From JAPLDA01 sp043742705 (GTDB taxonomy: Bacteria; Bacteroidota; Bacteroidia; AKYH767-A; 2013-40CM-41-45): a stretch of 19,602 bases of DNA. Each line of letters begins with the position of its first letter. The stretch's first letter is position 1. A model generated the notes under the pieces. The model was not told the origin of the DNA. It worked only from the letters and a program-made list of their open reading frames with translations, and searched no databases. Below are positions 8,211 to 15,493 of the stretch, one piece after another. The stretch spans positions 1 to 19,602 of the forward strand of contig JAYTXY010000111.1 of assembly GCA_043742705.1 (NCBI GenBank). The letters run 5' to 3'. Both the position numbers and the translations under genes were made by a program.

Positions 8211-8813
8211 CTACGAAAACTGAATTTCAAGTTGATCAGGAACGAGTCGAAAAGATCTTCTGTGAACAGGTGAAATGCCGAATTCAAGAATGGCTGAACG
8301 GTGCTTGGCAGTTGCGTATCCTTTGTTTTTACTCCATGCATAGTTCGGGAACTGATCGTGCAGTTTCAACATGTAATCATCACGATACGTTTTAGCAAGT
8401 ACGGATGCAGCGGCAATGGAAGCATATTTTGCATCGCCTTCAACAATACACTGGTGCGGAATGTCTTTGTATTTTTTAAAACGGTTGCCGTCAATAAGCA
8501 AGAGTTGAGGAAGCTGTTTGAGTTGATTCAGCGCGCGGTGCATGGCAAGGAAAGAAGCGTTCAGAATATTGATCTCGTCAATTTCTTCATGTGAAACCGA
8601 AGCCACTGCCCAGGCAATTGCTGACTCCTGGATAATCGGACGAAGTTGTTCGCGCTGTGATTCGCTCAGTTGCTTGGAATCATTCAGCATTGCATTTTTA
8701 AAATTACGCGGAAGAATCACAGCAGCAGCAAACACAGGACCGGCCAAACATCCGCGACCGGCTTCATCGCAGCCCGCCTCCATCAATTTCCTCTGAAAAA
8801 ATGTTTTAAGCAT
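8211..8813 (-). CDS. rnhB: Ribonuclease HII
   Basis: A 200-aa enzyme that cuts the RNA strand of RNA/DNA hybrids and removes single ribonucleotides misincorporated in DNA. The signature EAGCDEAGRGCLAGPVFAAA gives the catalytic Asp16-Glu17. The further acidic residues of the metal site are Asp108 (LLIDGNRF) and Asp145 (KTYRD), so the DEDD set is complete. DSKQLS (45-50) and IAAASVLAKTYRD are also standard family motifs. Length is normal. The start is ATG at 8813; a second Met at residue 11 (8783) just before the motif is a possible alternative. The leader is unusual: four GGGAAAA heptads (as read on the mRNA) end 7 nt before the ATG. It stands alone on its strand, with a 118-nt gap to the next gene. 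Confidence 0.96.
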   Translation of the reverse strand: MLKTFFQRKLMEAGCDEAGRGCLAGPVFAAAVILPRNFKNAMLNDSKQLSESQREQLRPIIQESAIAWAVASVSHEEIDEINILNASFLAMHRALNQLKQLPQLLLIDGNRFKKYKDIPHQCIVEGDAKYASIAAASVLAKTYRDDYMLKLHDQFPNYAWSKNKGYATAKHRSAILEFGISPVHRRSFRLVPDQLEIQFS

Positions 8814-8819
8814 TTATCG

Positions 8820-8924
8820 TTTTCCCTTTTCCCTTTTCCCTTTTCCCTTTTCTCAAATCTCAATACGCAATACGCAATACGCAATACGCAATACGCAATA
8901 CGCAATACGCAATACGCAATCGTC
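8820..8924. repeat. Heptanucleotide array: TTTTCCC x4 grading into AATACGC x8
   Basis: Fifteen consecutive 7-nt units in one unbroken frame. TTTTCCC starts at 8820, 8827, 8834 and 8841, then TTTTCTC (8848), AAATCTC (8855), AATACGC eight times from 8862 to 8917, and AATCGTC (8918). Position 7 is C in every unit. The array fills the 5' leader of rnhB (minus) and lies upstream of the lpxD-like gene (plus). It has no spacers, so it is not CRISPR. Simple heptad arrays of this kind are prone to copy-number change by slippage. Confidence 0.95.
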
Positions 8925-9043
8925 CCGAAGATATTCATACTTTTTTATCCATTCAGTTGTTGTTGAAAAAGTACCTGACGTTCTGCTGTTAATAAAACCA
9001 TGGAAATCCTTGCTGCGAAACGTTTATCACATGTAAAAAACTT

Positions 9044-9051
9044 TACTTTTG
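9044..9051 (+). promoter_or_regulatory. Probable -7 promoter element TACTTTTG
   Basis: TACTTTTG fits the Bacteroidota primary-sigma -7 consensus TAnnTTTG and sits 17 nt before the ATG at 9069. No clear TTTG -33 element lies 19-21 nt upstream (only a GTTT near 9022), so confidence is moderate. If it is used, transcription would begin around 9057. That would exclude the longer LpxD reading from 9000 and supports the start chosen here. Confidence 0.5.
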
Positions 9052-9068
9052 TAACCGATCAGTTGCCT

Positions 9069-10013
9069 ATGAAATTTTCGGTTCCGCAGTCTTTAAATGA
9101 TCTTGCAAAAATTACTTCCTCATCCGTAATCGGTGATGGAAGCATGAATGTGCTTGGCATTAACGAAATCCACAAAGTTGAACCCGGTGACATTACGTTT
9201 GTAGACCACCCGAAATACTATGATAAGGCATTAAACTCTGCGGCTACTTTTATCATCATCAATATAAAGGCGGAAGTTCCTAAGGGAAAAGCATTGTTGT
9301 TTTGCGAACATCCTTTTGATGCTTACAACGCCATCGTAAAACATTTCCGAAGCTTTGAGCCTGCTGTTAAAAATATCAGTGACACTGCGCAAATAGGTGA
9401 AGGAACAATCATACAACCCGGAGCATTCATCGGTCATCACGTGAAGCTTGGGAAAAATTGTATCATTCATTCCAACGTCAGCATTTATGATCATTGTGTG
9501 ATTGGCGATCATGTAATCATCCAGGCAAATACGGTGATTGGAGGCGATGCATTTTATTTCAAACGCAAACCGACGGGTTATGACAAAATGCTTTCCTGCG
9601 GACGTGTTCTTATTCATGATCATGTGGAAATAGGTTCCGGTTGCACGATTGATAAAGGTGTTTCCGGTGATACGATCATCGGGCAGGGAACTAAAATTGA
9701 TAACCTCATTCACATCGGTCACGATACCGTGGTTGGAAAAAATTGTTTGTTTGCCGGACAGGTTGGAATTGCCGGAGTCGCAACCATAGAAGACGATGTA
9801 ATTCTTTGGGGACAAGTTGGTGTATCGAAAGACCTTACAATCGGCAAAGGCGCAGTGGTATTGGCACAGTCTGGTGTTCCGAAATCACTTGAAGGAGGAA
9901 AAACATATTTCGGAACTCCAACGCAGGAGGCAAGAGAAAAAATGCGCGAACTTGCTTTTATCAAACAGCTCCCCGGAATCATTGTAGAACTGAAAGATCA
10001 AATCAGTCAATAA
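9069..10013 (+). CDS. lpxD: LpxD-like UDP-3-O-acylglucosamine N-acyltransferase
   Basis: A left-handed beta-helix acyltransferase of 314 aa. LpxD transfers a 3-hydroxyacyl chain from acyl-ACP to the 2-amino group of UDP-3-O-acylglucosamine in lipid A synthesis. Residues about 1-95 form the LpxD N-terminal uridine-binding domain (VEPGDITFVDHPKYYDKAL). Residues about 100-275 are hexapeptide repeats. The catalytic His is expected at about 218 in NLIHIGHDTVVG, followed by the family motif AGQVGIAGV. The C-terminus is a short helix (REKMRELAFIKQLPG). I chose ATG at 9069: it begins MKFSVPQSLNDLAKI like the family, and a -7 element lies inside the 23-residue longer reading from 9000. The sequence looks closer to a shorter Bacteroidota LpxD-like group than to classical LpxD, so it may be a second paralogue with a different acyl or sugar substrate. 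Confidence 0.85.
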   Translation: MKFSVPQSLNDLAKITSSSVIGDGSMNVLGINEIHKVEPGDITFVDHPKYYDKALNSAATFIIINIKAEVPKGKALLFCEHPFDAYNAIVKHFRSFEPAVKNISDTAQIGEGTIIQPGAFIGHHVKLGKNCIIHSNVSIYDHCVIGDHVIIQANTVIGGDAFYFKRKPTGYDKMLSCGRVLIHDHVEIGSGCTIDKGVSGDTIIGQGTKIDNLIHIGHDTVVGKNCLFAGQVGIAGVATIEDDVILWGQVGVSKDLTIGKGAVVLAQSGVPKSLEGGKTYFGTPTQEAREKMRELAFIKQLPGIIVELKDQISQ

Positions 10014-10023
10014 ACGAATTGCT

Positions 10024-11283
10024 TTGTCAACAGAAAAACATATTACGGGAGCATCTGAAGTAACAAATGATCTGACTGTTGAATTGCAGTCGAAAAAGTT
10101 GCAGTTGCATTGGCTACTCCAGATTTCGAAAGCGATTAACTATAATTTTACGACCAAGCAATTGCTGGATGTCTACGAGCATGTGCTGCATACTCAGTTA
10201 AAAGTGGACAGACTTGCCTTGTTGATTCATGAACATCAATGGAAGTGTGCTTTGTTATACGGCACTGATAAAGGCTTTCATGATTTTGATCTCGAAAAAA
10301 TTCTGGATGAATTAAATCACGTTCACAACCTGGAAACAGAAAAAGAATTGTGGATCAAAAGTTTTGATACCATCATTCCTGTTTTTCACAAAGACCAGGT
10401 TCTTGCTTATGCATTGGTCGGTGGTATGAAAGAAAGTGTCATCCCTAAAAAAAATGAATTAATTCCTTTTATTCAGACAATTACGAATCTCATCGTTGTC
10501 GCGATTGAGAATAACAGCGTGTCCGAAGAAAAAATACGACAAGCAGGAATAAAGAAAGAGTTGGAACTCGCTGCACAAATGCAGAACATGCTGTTTCCTG
10601 TTTCTCTTCCTGTGAATGACAAGTATGAGTTACACGCAACATATTTACCGCACCAGGAAGTTGGCGGAGACTACTATGATTTCATTCCTGTTACGGAAGA
10701 TGAATTTGTTTTCTGCATGGCTGATGTTTCAGGAAAGGGAATTCCTGCAGCGTTGCTCATGAGTAATTTCCAGGCAAACCTGCACGCGTACGTGATGCAC
10801 AATACTTCATTGACTGATTTGGTGAAGCAATTGAACGCAAATGTTTTTAACAGCGCGAAAGGAGAGAAGTTCATTACTTTTTTTATCGGTCGTTACAATG
10901 CTGCGAAAAGAGAACTTCAATATGTGAATGCCGGACACAACCCTCCTTTCCTGTTGCATGACAAAGTAGTGTACATGCTGAATGAAGGAAGTACAGGGCT
11001 TGGTATGTTTGAAGAACTGCCATTTGTAAAGCAGGGAAAAGTTTTTATTCCTGAAAATGCATTGCTGCATTGTTACACTGACGGTGTAATTGATGTGGAA
11101 AACGATGAAGGAAATGAATTTGGACTGGAACGGTTGAAGGAATTCCTGACTTCGCGCATGAGCATGGAGAGCATTGAAGATTTGCATCGCCAACTGATCA
11201 GCCGACTTTTTTCATATAAGCAAAACCGTTCTTATACCGATGACATTACTTTGTTAAGTTGTCGGTTTCGGTCAAAAGGTTAA
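10024..11283 (+). CDS. SpoIIE/RsbU-type PP2C serine phosphatase with GAF-like N-terminus
   Basis: A 419-aa cytoplasmic protein phosphatase. Residues about 25-165 look like a GAF-type sensor domain (a tentative match), followed by a helical linker (VSEEKIRQAGIKKELELAAQMQ) typical of the link to a SpoIIE/PP2C domain at 185-415. The metal-site motifs are intact: EVGGDYYDF (Asp216), ADVSGKGIPAAL (Asp234), YTDGV (Asp353-containing) and YTDDITL (Asp406/407). In known systems these enzymes dephosphorylate anti-sigma-factor antagonists in partner-switching pathways. No antagonist or anti-sigma kinase is in this window. The start is TTG at 10024, 10 nt after the LpxD-like stop; the first internal Met is only at residue 135, inside the N-terminal domain, so a non-ATG start is needed. 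The spacing suggests co-transcription with the acyltransferase gene. Confidence 0.9.
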   Translation: MSTEKHITGASEVTNDLTVELQSKKLQLHWLLQISKAINYNFTTKQLLDVYEHVLHTQLKVDRLALLIHEHQWKCALLYGTDKGFHDFDLEKILDELNHVHNLETEKELWIKSFDTIIPVFHKDQVLAYALVGGMKESVIPKKNELIPFIQTITNLIVVAIENNSVSEEKIRQAGIKKELELAAQMQNMLFPVSLPVNDKYELHATYLPHQEVGGDYYDFIPVTEDEFVFCMADVSGKGIPAALLMSNFQANLHAYVMHNTSLTDLVKQLNANVFNSAKGEKFITFFIGRYNAAKRELQYVNAGHNPPFLLHDKVVYMLNEGSTGLGMFEELPFVKQGKVFIPENALLHCYTDGVIDVENDEGNEFGLERLKEFLTSRMSMESIEDLHRQLISRLFSYKQNRSYTDDITLLSCRFRSKG

Positions 11284-11309
11284 TTGGTTTTTTCATTCTT
11301 TAAACTAGC

Positions 11310-11373
11310 AAGTAACTAAGTAACGAGGTGACTGAGTTACTTAGTCACCTCGTTACTTAGTTCCATCGTCACT
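11310..11373. repeat. Octad array with GTnAC core forming a 20-bp palindrome between convergent genes
   Basis: Eight consecutive 8-nt units (starts 11310, 11318, 11326, 11334, 11342, 11350, 11358, 11366) of form nnGTnACn, the seventh degenerate. GTnAC is its own reverse complement, so the array folds on itself: 11314-11333 and 11343-11362 form a perfect 20-bp stem with a 9-nt loop. It occupies the gap between the stops of two convergent genes and could end transcription from both sides, but no U-tract follows on either strand, so I do not call it a standard terminator. Confidence 0.9.
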
Positions 11374-11388
11374 TCTTAACTTTGTGGA

Positions 11389-12900
11389 TCAAAAATTTCT
11401 CGTCTTGTAAATGTAAATCGTCTGATTGGCGTTTTTCGGATTCATTTTGAAAAGAAGGACATCAATAAATCCGGGCTGAATGGTTGTTTCATAAGCAAGA
11501 TCCGGAAAAACATTTTTCATCTCACTCACTCTTTTATCAAGATCATAGTCTTCGCAAAACAAAACGAACTTCGGTAATTTTTCCTGCTCAGTTGTTTGGT
11601 AAGCAGCTTTCAATGAATCAACTGTAAACGTCTGTGAAACTTCGCCGGTCCAGATCCATTGCCCGAGATAAAACTCCGCGGGTATTTTTACTGCCCCATG
11701 TTTTCTGTCTTCCATAACAACTGAAGTTACCTTCGGATATTTCGAAAGATAAACCATCGCTTCAACACGCGCGCGTTTTGAATACATGGTAGTGACAAAA
11801 GGAAGCAGAATGAAATTCAGCGTCAATGAAAAATATAAACATCCTTTCATGAATTTTTTATTTCGTTTCCAAAAACCGGATAGACTGAAAAATTCATTCC
11901 ATCCGATCACTCCCAAAATAATTACAAACGGAACGATGGTGAGAATGAAACGCTCCTGCTTGTTCGGAAAATAAGAATGGAATACGAGGAACAGGAAAGT
12001 CGGAAGGAAGAGGAGAAGATGTTTTTTCCATGTCCTGAGAAAACCAAAAAACAAAAATAAGCTTACAGGAGGAATGAGCATTCCCAAAATCAAAATGGTA
12101 TAGCTGTACCATGTATTCTTTTCATAAATTCCTGAGTTCGCAATGTTGTAACGGATGTATTCAGCGAACTCTGCAAACGGACGCTTCCAGATAAAATAAT
12201 CGATCGGAATTTGCACGATGCAAAATGAAATTGCGCTTCCAAGTGCAACAAGAAATAATGTTCTGAATTGTTTTTGTAAGAGTAATGCTAACAGAATTCC
12301 CGCAACCATAATTGCAGACTGGAAACGAACCGACATAGAAATTCCAAGGATGAATCCTGCGCTAAGAAATTTCCATCCTGATTTTTTTTCGTTGTCGATG
12401 ATCTTCCAGCAACCCCACATCAGGAAAGGAATGGCGACAAACTCAACTAGGTTTCTCACACTTAAAAAAGGCATGAACCAATACAAAGCGAGCAGCAAAC
12501 CTGCTGTCTTTGCAATTGCTTCATCACTTAGTTTACGGACAATCTTGTATCCGTAGTTTACGATGAGCAATGAAAGCAATGCATGGAACAACCGTATGAA
12601 ATACATTTTTGACTGCGGGTCACGGAAGCTGATCCAGTTCATTAGTTTGAAAATGACAAAGTGAATTCCGCTATAGAAGAAACTGTGACCATCCGGTTGC
12701 GCAGCTCCTGAGCCCGGAAGCCAGTTGTTGTAATCTGTTCCGTCAGCCCATGCCTGCGCTGCTTCGATCACCAGGAAATGATCATCGTGCCAGCCAAAAC
12801 CTTTTGAAAAAATGATTGCAGGAATGCGAATTAAAAAAGCCAGCCAAAGAATTGAAGCCAGTGGTTTTTCGTTCCAGGTTTTTTTGAGTGCGTTGATCAT
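11389..12900 (-). CDS. GT-C fold membrane glycosyltransferase (GT22/ALG9-like)
   Basis: A 503-aa multi-pass membrane protein. After a short cytoplasmic head and the first membrane helix, the sequence FGWHDDHFLVIEAAQAW presents an acidic loop (HDDH, about residues 38-41), as expected for the catalytic Asp in the first large periplasmic loop of polyprenyl-phosphate-sugar-dependent GT-C transferases. About ten hydrophobic segments follow. At about residue 312, FPNKQERFILTIVPF resembles the HKEERF-type motif of the GT22 (ALG9/PIG-B) mannosyltransferases. A soluble C-terminal part of about 130 residues follows. Start: the reading frame opens with TTG at 12918, but ATG at 12900 (MINALKKTW) is preferred. 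The setting at the distal end of polysaccharide genes fits a lipid-linked sugar transferase for glycan or lipid decoration. Donor and acceptor are unknown. Confidence 0.75.
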   Translation of the reverse strand: MINALKKTWNEKPLASILWLAFLIRIPAIIFSKGFGWHDDHFLVIEAAQAWADGTDYNNWLPGSGAAQPDGHSFFYSGIHFVIFKLMNWISFRDPQSKMYFIRLFHALLSLLIVNYGYKIVRKLSDEAIAKTAGLLLALYWFMPFLSVRNLVEFVAIPFLMWGCWKIIDNEKKSGWKFLSAGFILGISMSVRFQSAIMVAGILLALLLQKQFRTLFLVALGSAISFCIVQIPIDYFIWKRPFAEFAEYIRYNIANSGIYEKNTWYSYTILILGMLIPPVSLFLFFGFLRTWKKHLLLFLPTFLFLVFHSYFPNKQERFILTIVPFVIILGVIGWNEFFSLSGFWKRNKKFMKGCLYFSLTLNFILLPFVTTMYSKRARVEAMVYLSKYPKVTSVVMEDRKHGAVKIPAEFYLGQWIWTGEVSQTFTVDSLKAAYQTTEQEKLPKFVLFCEDYDLDKRVSEMKNVFPDLAYETTIQPGFIDVLLFKMNPKNANQTIYIYKTRNF

Positions 12901-12926
12901 TATTGTTCTGTTCAGCAAACGAAAAA

Positions 12927-13004
12927 GAAAGTGAGAAAGTGTGAAAATGAGAAAGTGAGCAGGTATGGATTTATTTTTCGCACTCTCTCACTTTCACACT
13001 TTCT
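12927..13004. repeat. Mirrored GAAAGTGA / CACTTTCW octad array
   Basis: The left arm has four octads in phase (GAAAGTGA 12927, GAAAGTGT 12935, GAAAATGA 12943, GAAAGTGA 12951). The right arm has three complementary octads (CACTCTCT 12981, CACTTTCA 12989, CACTTTCT 12997). Segments 12934-12957 and 12981-13004 pair at 22 of 24 positions around a 23-nt loop. It lies between the stop of the polymerase/ligase-like gene and the start of the GT-C gene on the minus strand. The same octad word returns at 18306-18329. Confidence 0.9.
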
Positions 13005-13019
13005 TCAAAAGAAACGTAA

Positions 13020-14477
13020 TTATTTTTGAACTCCGTTGTGACCATTCTGCCCGTTCTGTTCAACTTGCTTACCATGATATACATCGAGTGCAACAAGGAT
13101 AGCGATGAATCCCCAGAAAGGAACAGAAGCTTTATCCGTATCTAAAAAATTGTTCATCGCTCCGTGAACAAAATAGGTGATCAGTCCGAGTAAAATGCCA
13201 AGTGTAATGAGACGAATTTCTTTGTCTTTCGAACGCACATACAACATCGTTCCTCGATAAATTACCATGATGACGATGAGCGTAAATGTAATACCACCAA
13301 GAACTCCCGATTCCGCTAACGGACCAATGTATTCACTGTGAGAATTTCCACGATCACCGGCATTGGTACTGATGATCGTCATTTCATTGGAGTGCTGAAA
13401 TGGTGCATATTTAAACTGGTATGTGCCTGGTCCCCAGCCGAACCATGGTTTTTGTTTAAACATCCTGAGCGCTGAATTCCAGCGATTGATACGTTCAAGA
13501 TTCGATGCATCCGTTGAGATGTTTGAAATGGATTGCACGTGAGCATTTAAATCTGTTGACGATCGCTGCCTGTTTTTTTCCAGCTTCATGGTAATTTCTG
13601 ACTGAAACAAAAAGAACAGCGCGAGCAATATTCCTCCCGAAATAAAAACAGTTGTAAACCGGATACGGAAAGCAAAGATAAAATAGATAATGAGGGCAAC
13701 TACAAGGCTGATCCAGGCTGCACGTGTATAGGAAAGCACCATGGCTACAAGAAAAATCACGCATATGAGAACAGATGCAAGACGGTTATTGAATGAATAG
13801 CTGCTGTTTCGCGACAAGCCGATCATTATGGGAAGAAACATGGCGATAGCGGCTGCATACGCAGTGTGGTCATTGTAAAACGGAGTCATCACCCAGTGCG
13901 CTGTTTTTTCAGTGAAACCATAACCTGCGTGGCGAATAACGGTGTAGCCGATTACAATGCATAACGGAATAACATACATCCAGATAAACCGTTTGATGTT
14001 TTTATAATTTGCAAACAACTGCGTGGCGAGAAAATAAAATGAAATAACAAACCAAAGGCGTGAAAGTAAATGCTTAAATGAAACTAACACCATGGTGCTG
14101 GTGAGGCAGGTAATGAACAGCCAAACCAGGTTAATGGTAATTGCAATGGTGATAGGATGATACAATACCTTACGGTTAAATCCTCCTTCAAAAAAAATCT
14201 TCAGGAGAAAAAGGACCATAAGCCCGAACATCAGTGGTTCAGTCGGTAAACTTAAGGCAACATCAAAGGAAGTATCACTCAGGTTAATTGCAAGTGGAGT
14301 ACAAAACACCACGATGAACATCAGGATCTCAAACGCATAGATCGACATGTAGAGAATTCCAAACAATACAGGTAAAAGTGCAATCCAATAAAACTCCTGG
14401 GAAAGACAAAAACAGCCAAGTGCAATAAAGCCAAGACATGCACCGTACAACCATTTTAATTTTAAGCTTTCAACCAT
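13020..14477 (-). CDS. O-antigen ligase / Wzy-type polymerase family protein
   Basis: A 485-aa integral membrane protein with about eleven or twelve hydrophobic segments and one large periplasmic loop (residues about 290-400) near the C-terminal third, the layout of the O-antigen ligase (WaaL) / Wzy superfamily. The loop carries the family hallmark WFGWGPGTYQFKYAPF and, about 30 residues on, GNSHSEYIGPLAESGVLGG, matching the H-N/S-E-Y-L...E-x-G-x-x-G pattern. These proteins either polymerise lipid-linked repeat units (Wzy) or transfer finished glycan to lipid A or another acceptor (ligase), and sequence alone does not separate them. Tandem Wzz-like genes immediately upstream (32-nt gap) favour a polymerase. 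The C-terminal tail is short and Asn/Gln/Gly-rich (EQNGQNGHNG). The start is ATG. Confidence 0.85.
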   Translation of the reverse strand: MVESLKLKWLYGACLGFIALGCFCLSQEFYWIALLPVLFGILYMSIYAFEILMFIVVFCTPLAINLSDTSFDVALSLPTEPLMFGLMVLFLLKIFFEGGFNRKVLYHPITIAITINLVWLFITCLTSTMVLVSFKHLLSRLWFVISFYFLATQLFANYKNIKRFIWMYVIPLCIVIGYTVIRHAGYGFTEKTAHWVMTPFYNDHTAYAAAIAMFLPIMIGLSRNSSYSFNNRLASVLICVIFLVAMVLSYTRAAWISLVVALIIYFIFAFRIRFTTVFISGGILLALFFLFQSEITMKLEKNRQRSSTDLNAHVQSISNISTDASNLERINRWNSALRMFKQKPWFGWGPGTYQFKYAPFQHSNEMTIISTNAGDRGNSHSEYIGPLAESGVLGGITFTLIVIMVIYRGTMLYVRSKDKEIRLITLGILLGLITYFVHGAMNNFLDTDKASVPFWGFIAILVALDVYHGKQVEQNGQNGHNGVQK

Positions 14478-14509
14478 CTTGCGTCATGCCTTGAAAAGAA
14501 GCAGCGTTA

Positions 14510-15472
14510 TTAAGATCTCTTGTTGTCTGAAAACAGTGTAGAGCCAAACAGGAATAACATGAAGAATGCAACAAGTAGTGAAGATGCAACACTTGTTACA
14601 ACGATCAGCCAGCGAATCGGAGATGCTTTTTTATCAGAAGGAAATGATTTGGTAACCACATTCGCATAGGTGAGTTCTTTGGTTACATCCTTGAGAGTGC
14701 TTTCATAATAAATTTTATAATCGTTGTAGGCTCCGCGAACTCTCCAGATATTTTCCGACAATGCCATGTAATCTCCTCCATGTTCTGCCAGGATGTTCAA
14801 CATATTTTTTGCTTCCTGCGCACCTCTTGATGAACCTGCAATCAATGCATTTTCATAAGCTCGTGAGTATTCTTTTACCTGTGTAACGTAATCGAGCAAT
14901 CCGTATTTCATACGGTATTCCTTCATCATCAGTCCCATGGAATCCATCTCTACTTTCTTAAGTTCGTACTGACGTTTTGCAATCACCAGAACTTCGGCAT
15001 TTTTCTCACGCTGAAGTGTGCGCGCTTTTAAATCACCCAAGTGAATGATGGAATCGATGATGGATGAAGCAATGGCAGGATTCTCATCCCACACTCTTAT
15101 TTCAACCGATTCATATTCCGTTTTCTTGATATCAACATTGCCTTCAAAAATTTTTATCACATCGGTTTTAATGTGAGTGTTGTCAACAGTATCGATGTCG
15201 TAATGCTGAATAAGGTTCAATGACTTGATCACCTGGTCGCGAATGTCGGCCGCCTGTAGTAATTGGAGCATTTGTTCTGTAGAACTTTCCGTACTGTATG
15301 AGATCAGGTTGGAAGGATATACAATGGCGAACGATTTAAATTTCGGTTTGATGAATGTCGGTCCTGAAAAAATGATTGACGCAACAGCACTCACCAAAGC
15401 AATCACCAGCAAATGCCATTTCCATCGAACCATGGATTTGAAAACTTCACCGGAATTAAGAAACGTATTCAT
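14510..15472 (-). CDS. Wzz-like chain-length determinant, shorter copy
   Basis: A 320-aa inner-membrane protein with the Wzz/polysaccharide co-polymerase plan: N-terminal membrane helix (residues about 19-37, HLLVIALVSAVASIIFSG), a large periplasmic alpha/beta and coiled-coil region, then a C-terminal helix preceded by a Pro-rich patch (SPIRWLIVVTSV, about 285-311). It ends right after the helix, so it has no cytoplasmic tyrosine-kinase domain. Such proteins set the modal length of polymerised surface glycans by acting with Wzy. It is a clear paralogue of the next gene upstream, sharing IFSG-x-x-FIKPKFKS, the LLQ-aDIR-x-x-VI pattern, H-Y-x-ID and an N-x-LAE-x-GG stretch, but is 51 residues shorter, lacking an acidic insertion near residues 55-75 of the longer copy. 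It is 21 nt from that gene and 32 nt from the polymerase-like gene. Confidence 0.85.
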   Translation of the reverse strand: MNTFLNSGEVFKSMVRWKWHLLVIALVSAVASIIFSGPTFIKPKFKSFAIVYPSNLISYSTESSTEQMLQLLQAADIRDQVIKSLNLIQHYDIDTVDNTHIKTDVIKIFEGNVDIKKTEYESVEIRVWDENPAIASSIIDSIIHLGDLKARTLQREKNAEVLVIAKRQYELKKVEMDSMGLMMKEYRMKYGLLDYVTQVKEYSRAYENALIAGSSRGAQEAKNMLNILAEHGGDYMALSENIWRVRGAYNDYKIYYESTLKDVTKELTYANVVTKSFPSDKKASPIRWLIVVTSVASSLLVAFFMLFLFGSTLFSDNKRS

Positions 15473-15493
15473 ATTTTTTTCAAGTTTTTATTA

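Noticed and set aside
8820..8924. CRISPR array
   Set aside because: Units are 7 nt and directly adjacent, without spacers, leader or cas genes.
8670..8966. Plus-strand ORF of 98 codons with repeated NTQYAIR peptide
   Set aside because: It runs antisense through rnhB and then translates the heptad array; the peptide repeat is a by-product of 7-nt periodicity (21 nt = 7 codons). No start signal or family.
9231..9815. Minus-strand ORF of 194 codons
   Set aside because: Antisense to the LpxD-like gene, whose hexapeptide repeats and catalytic motif are clear.
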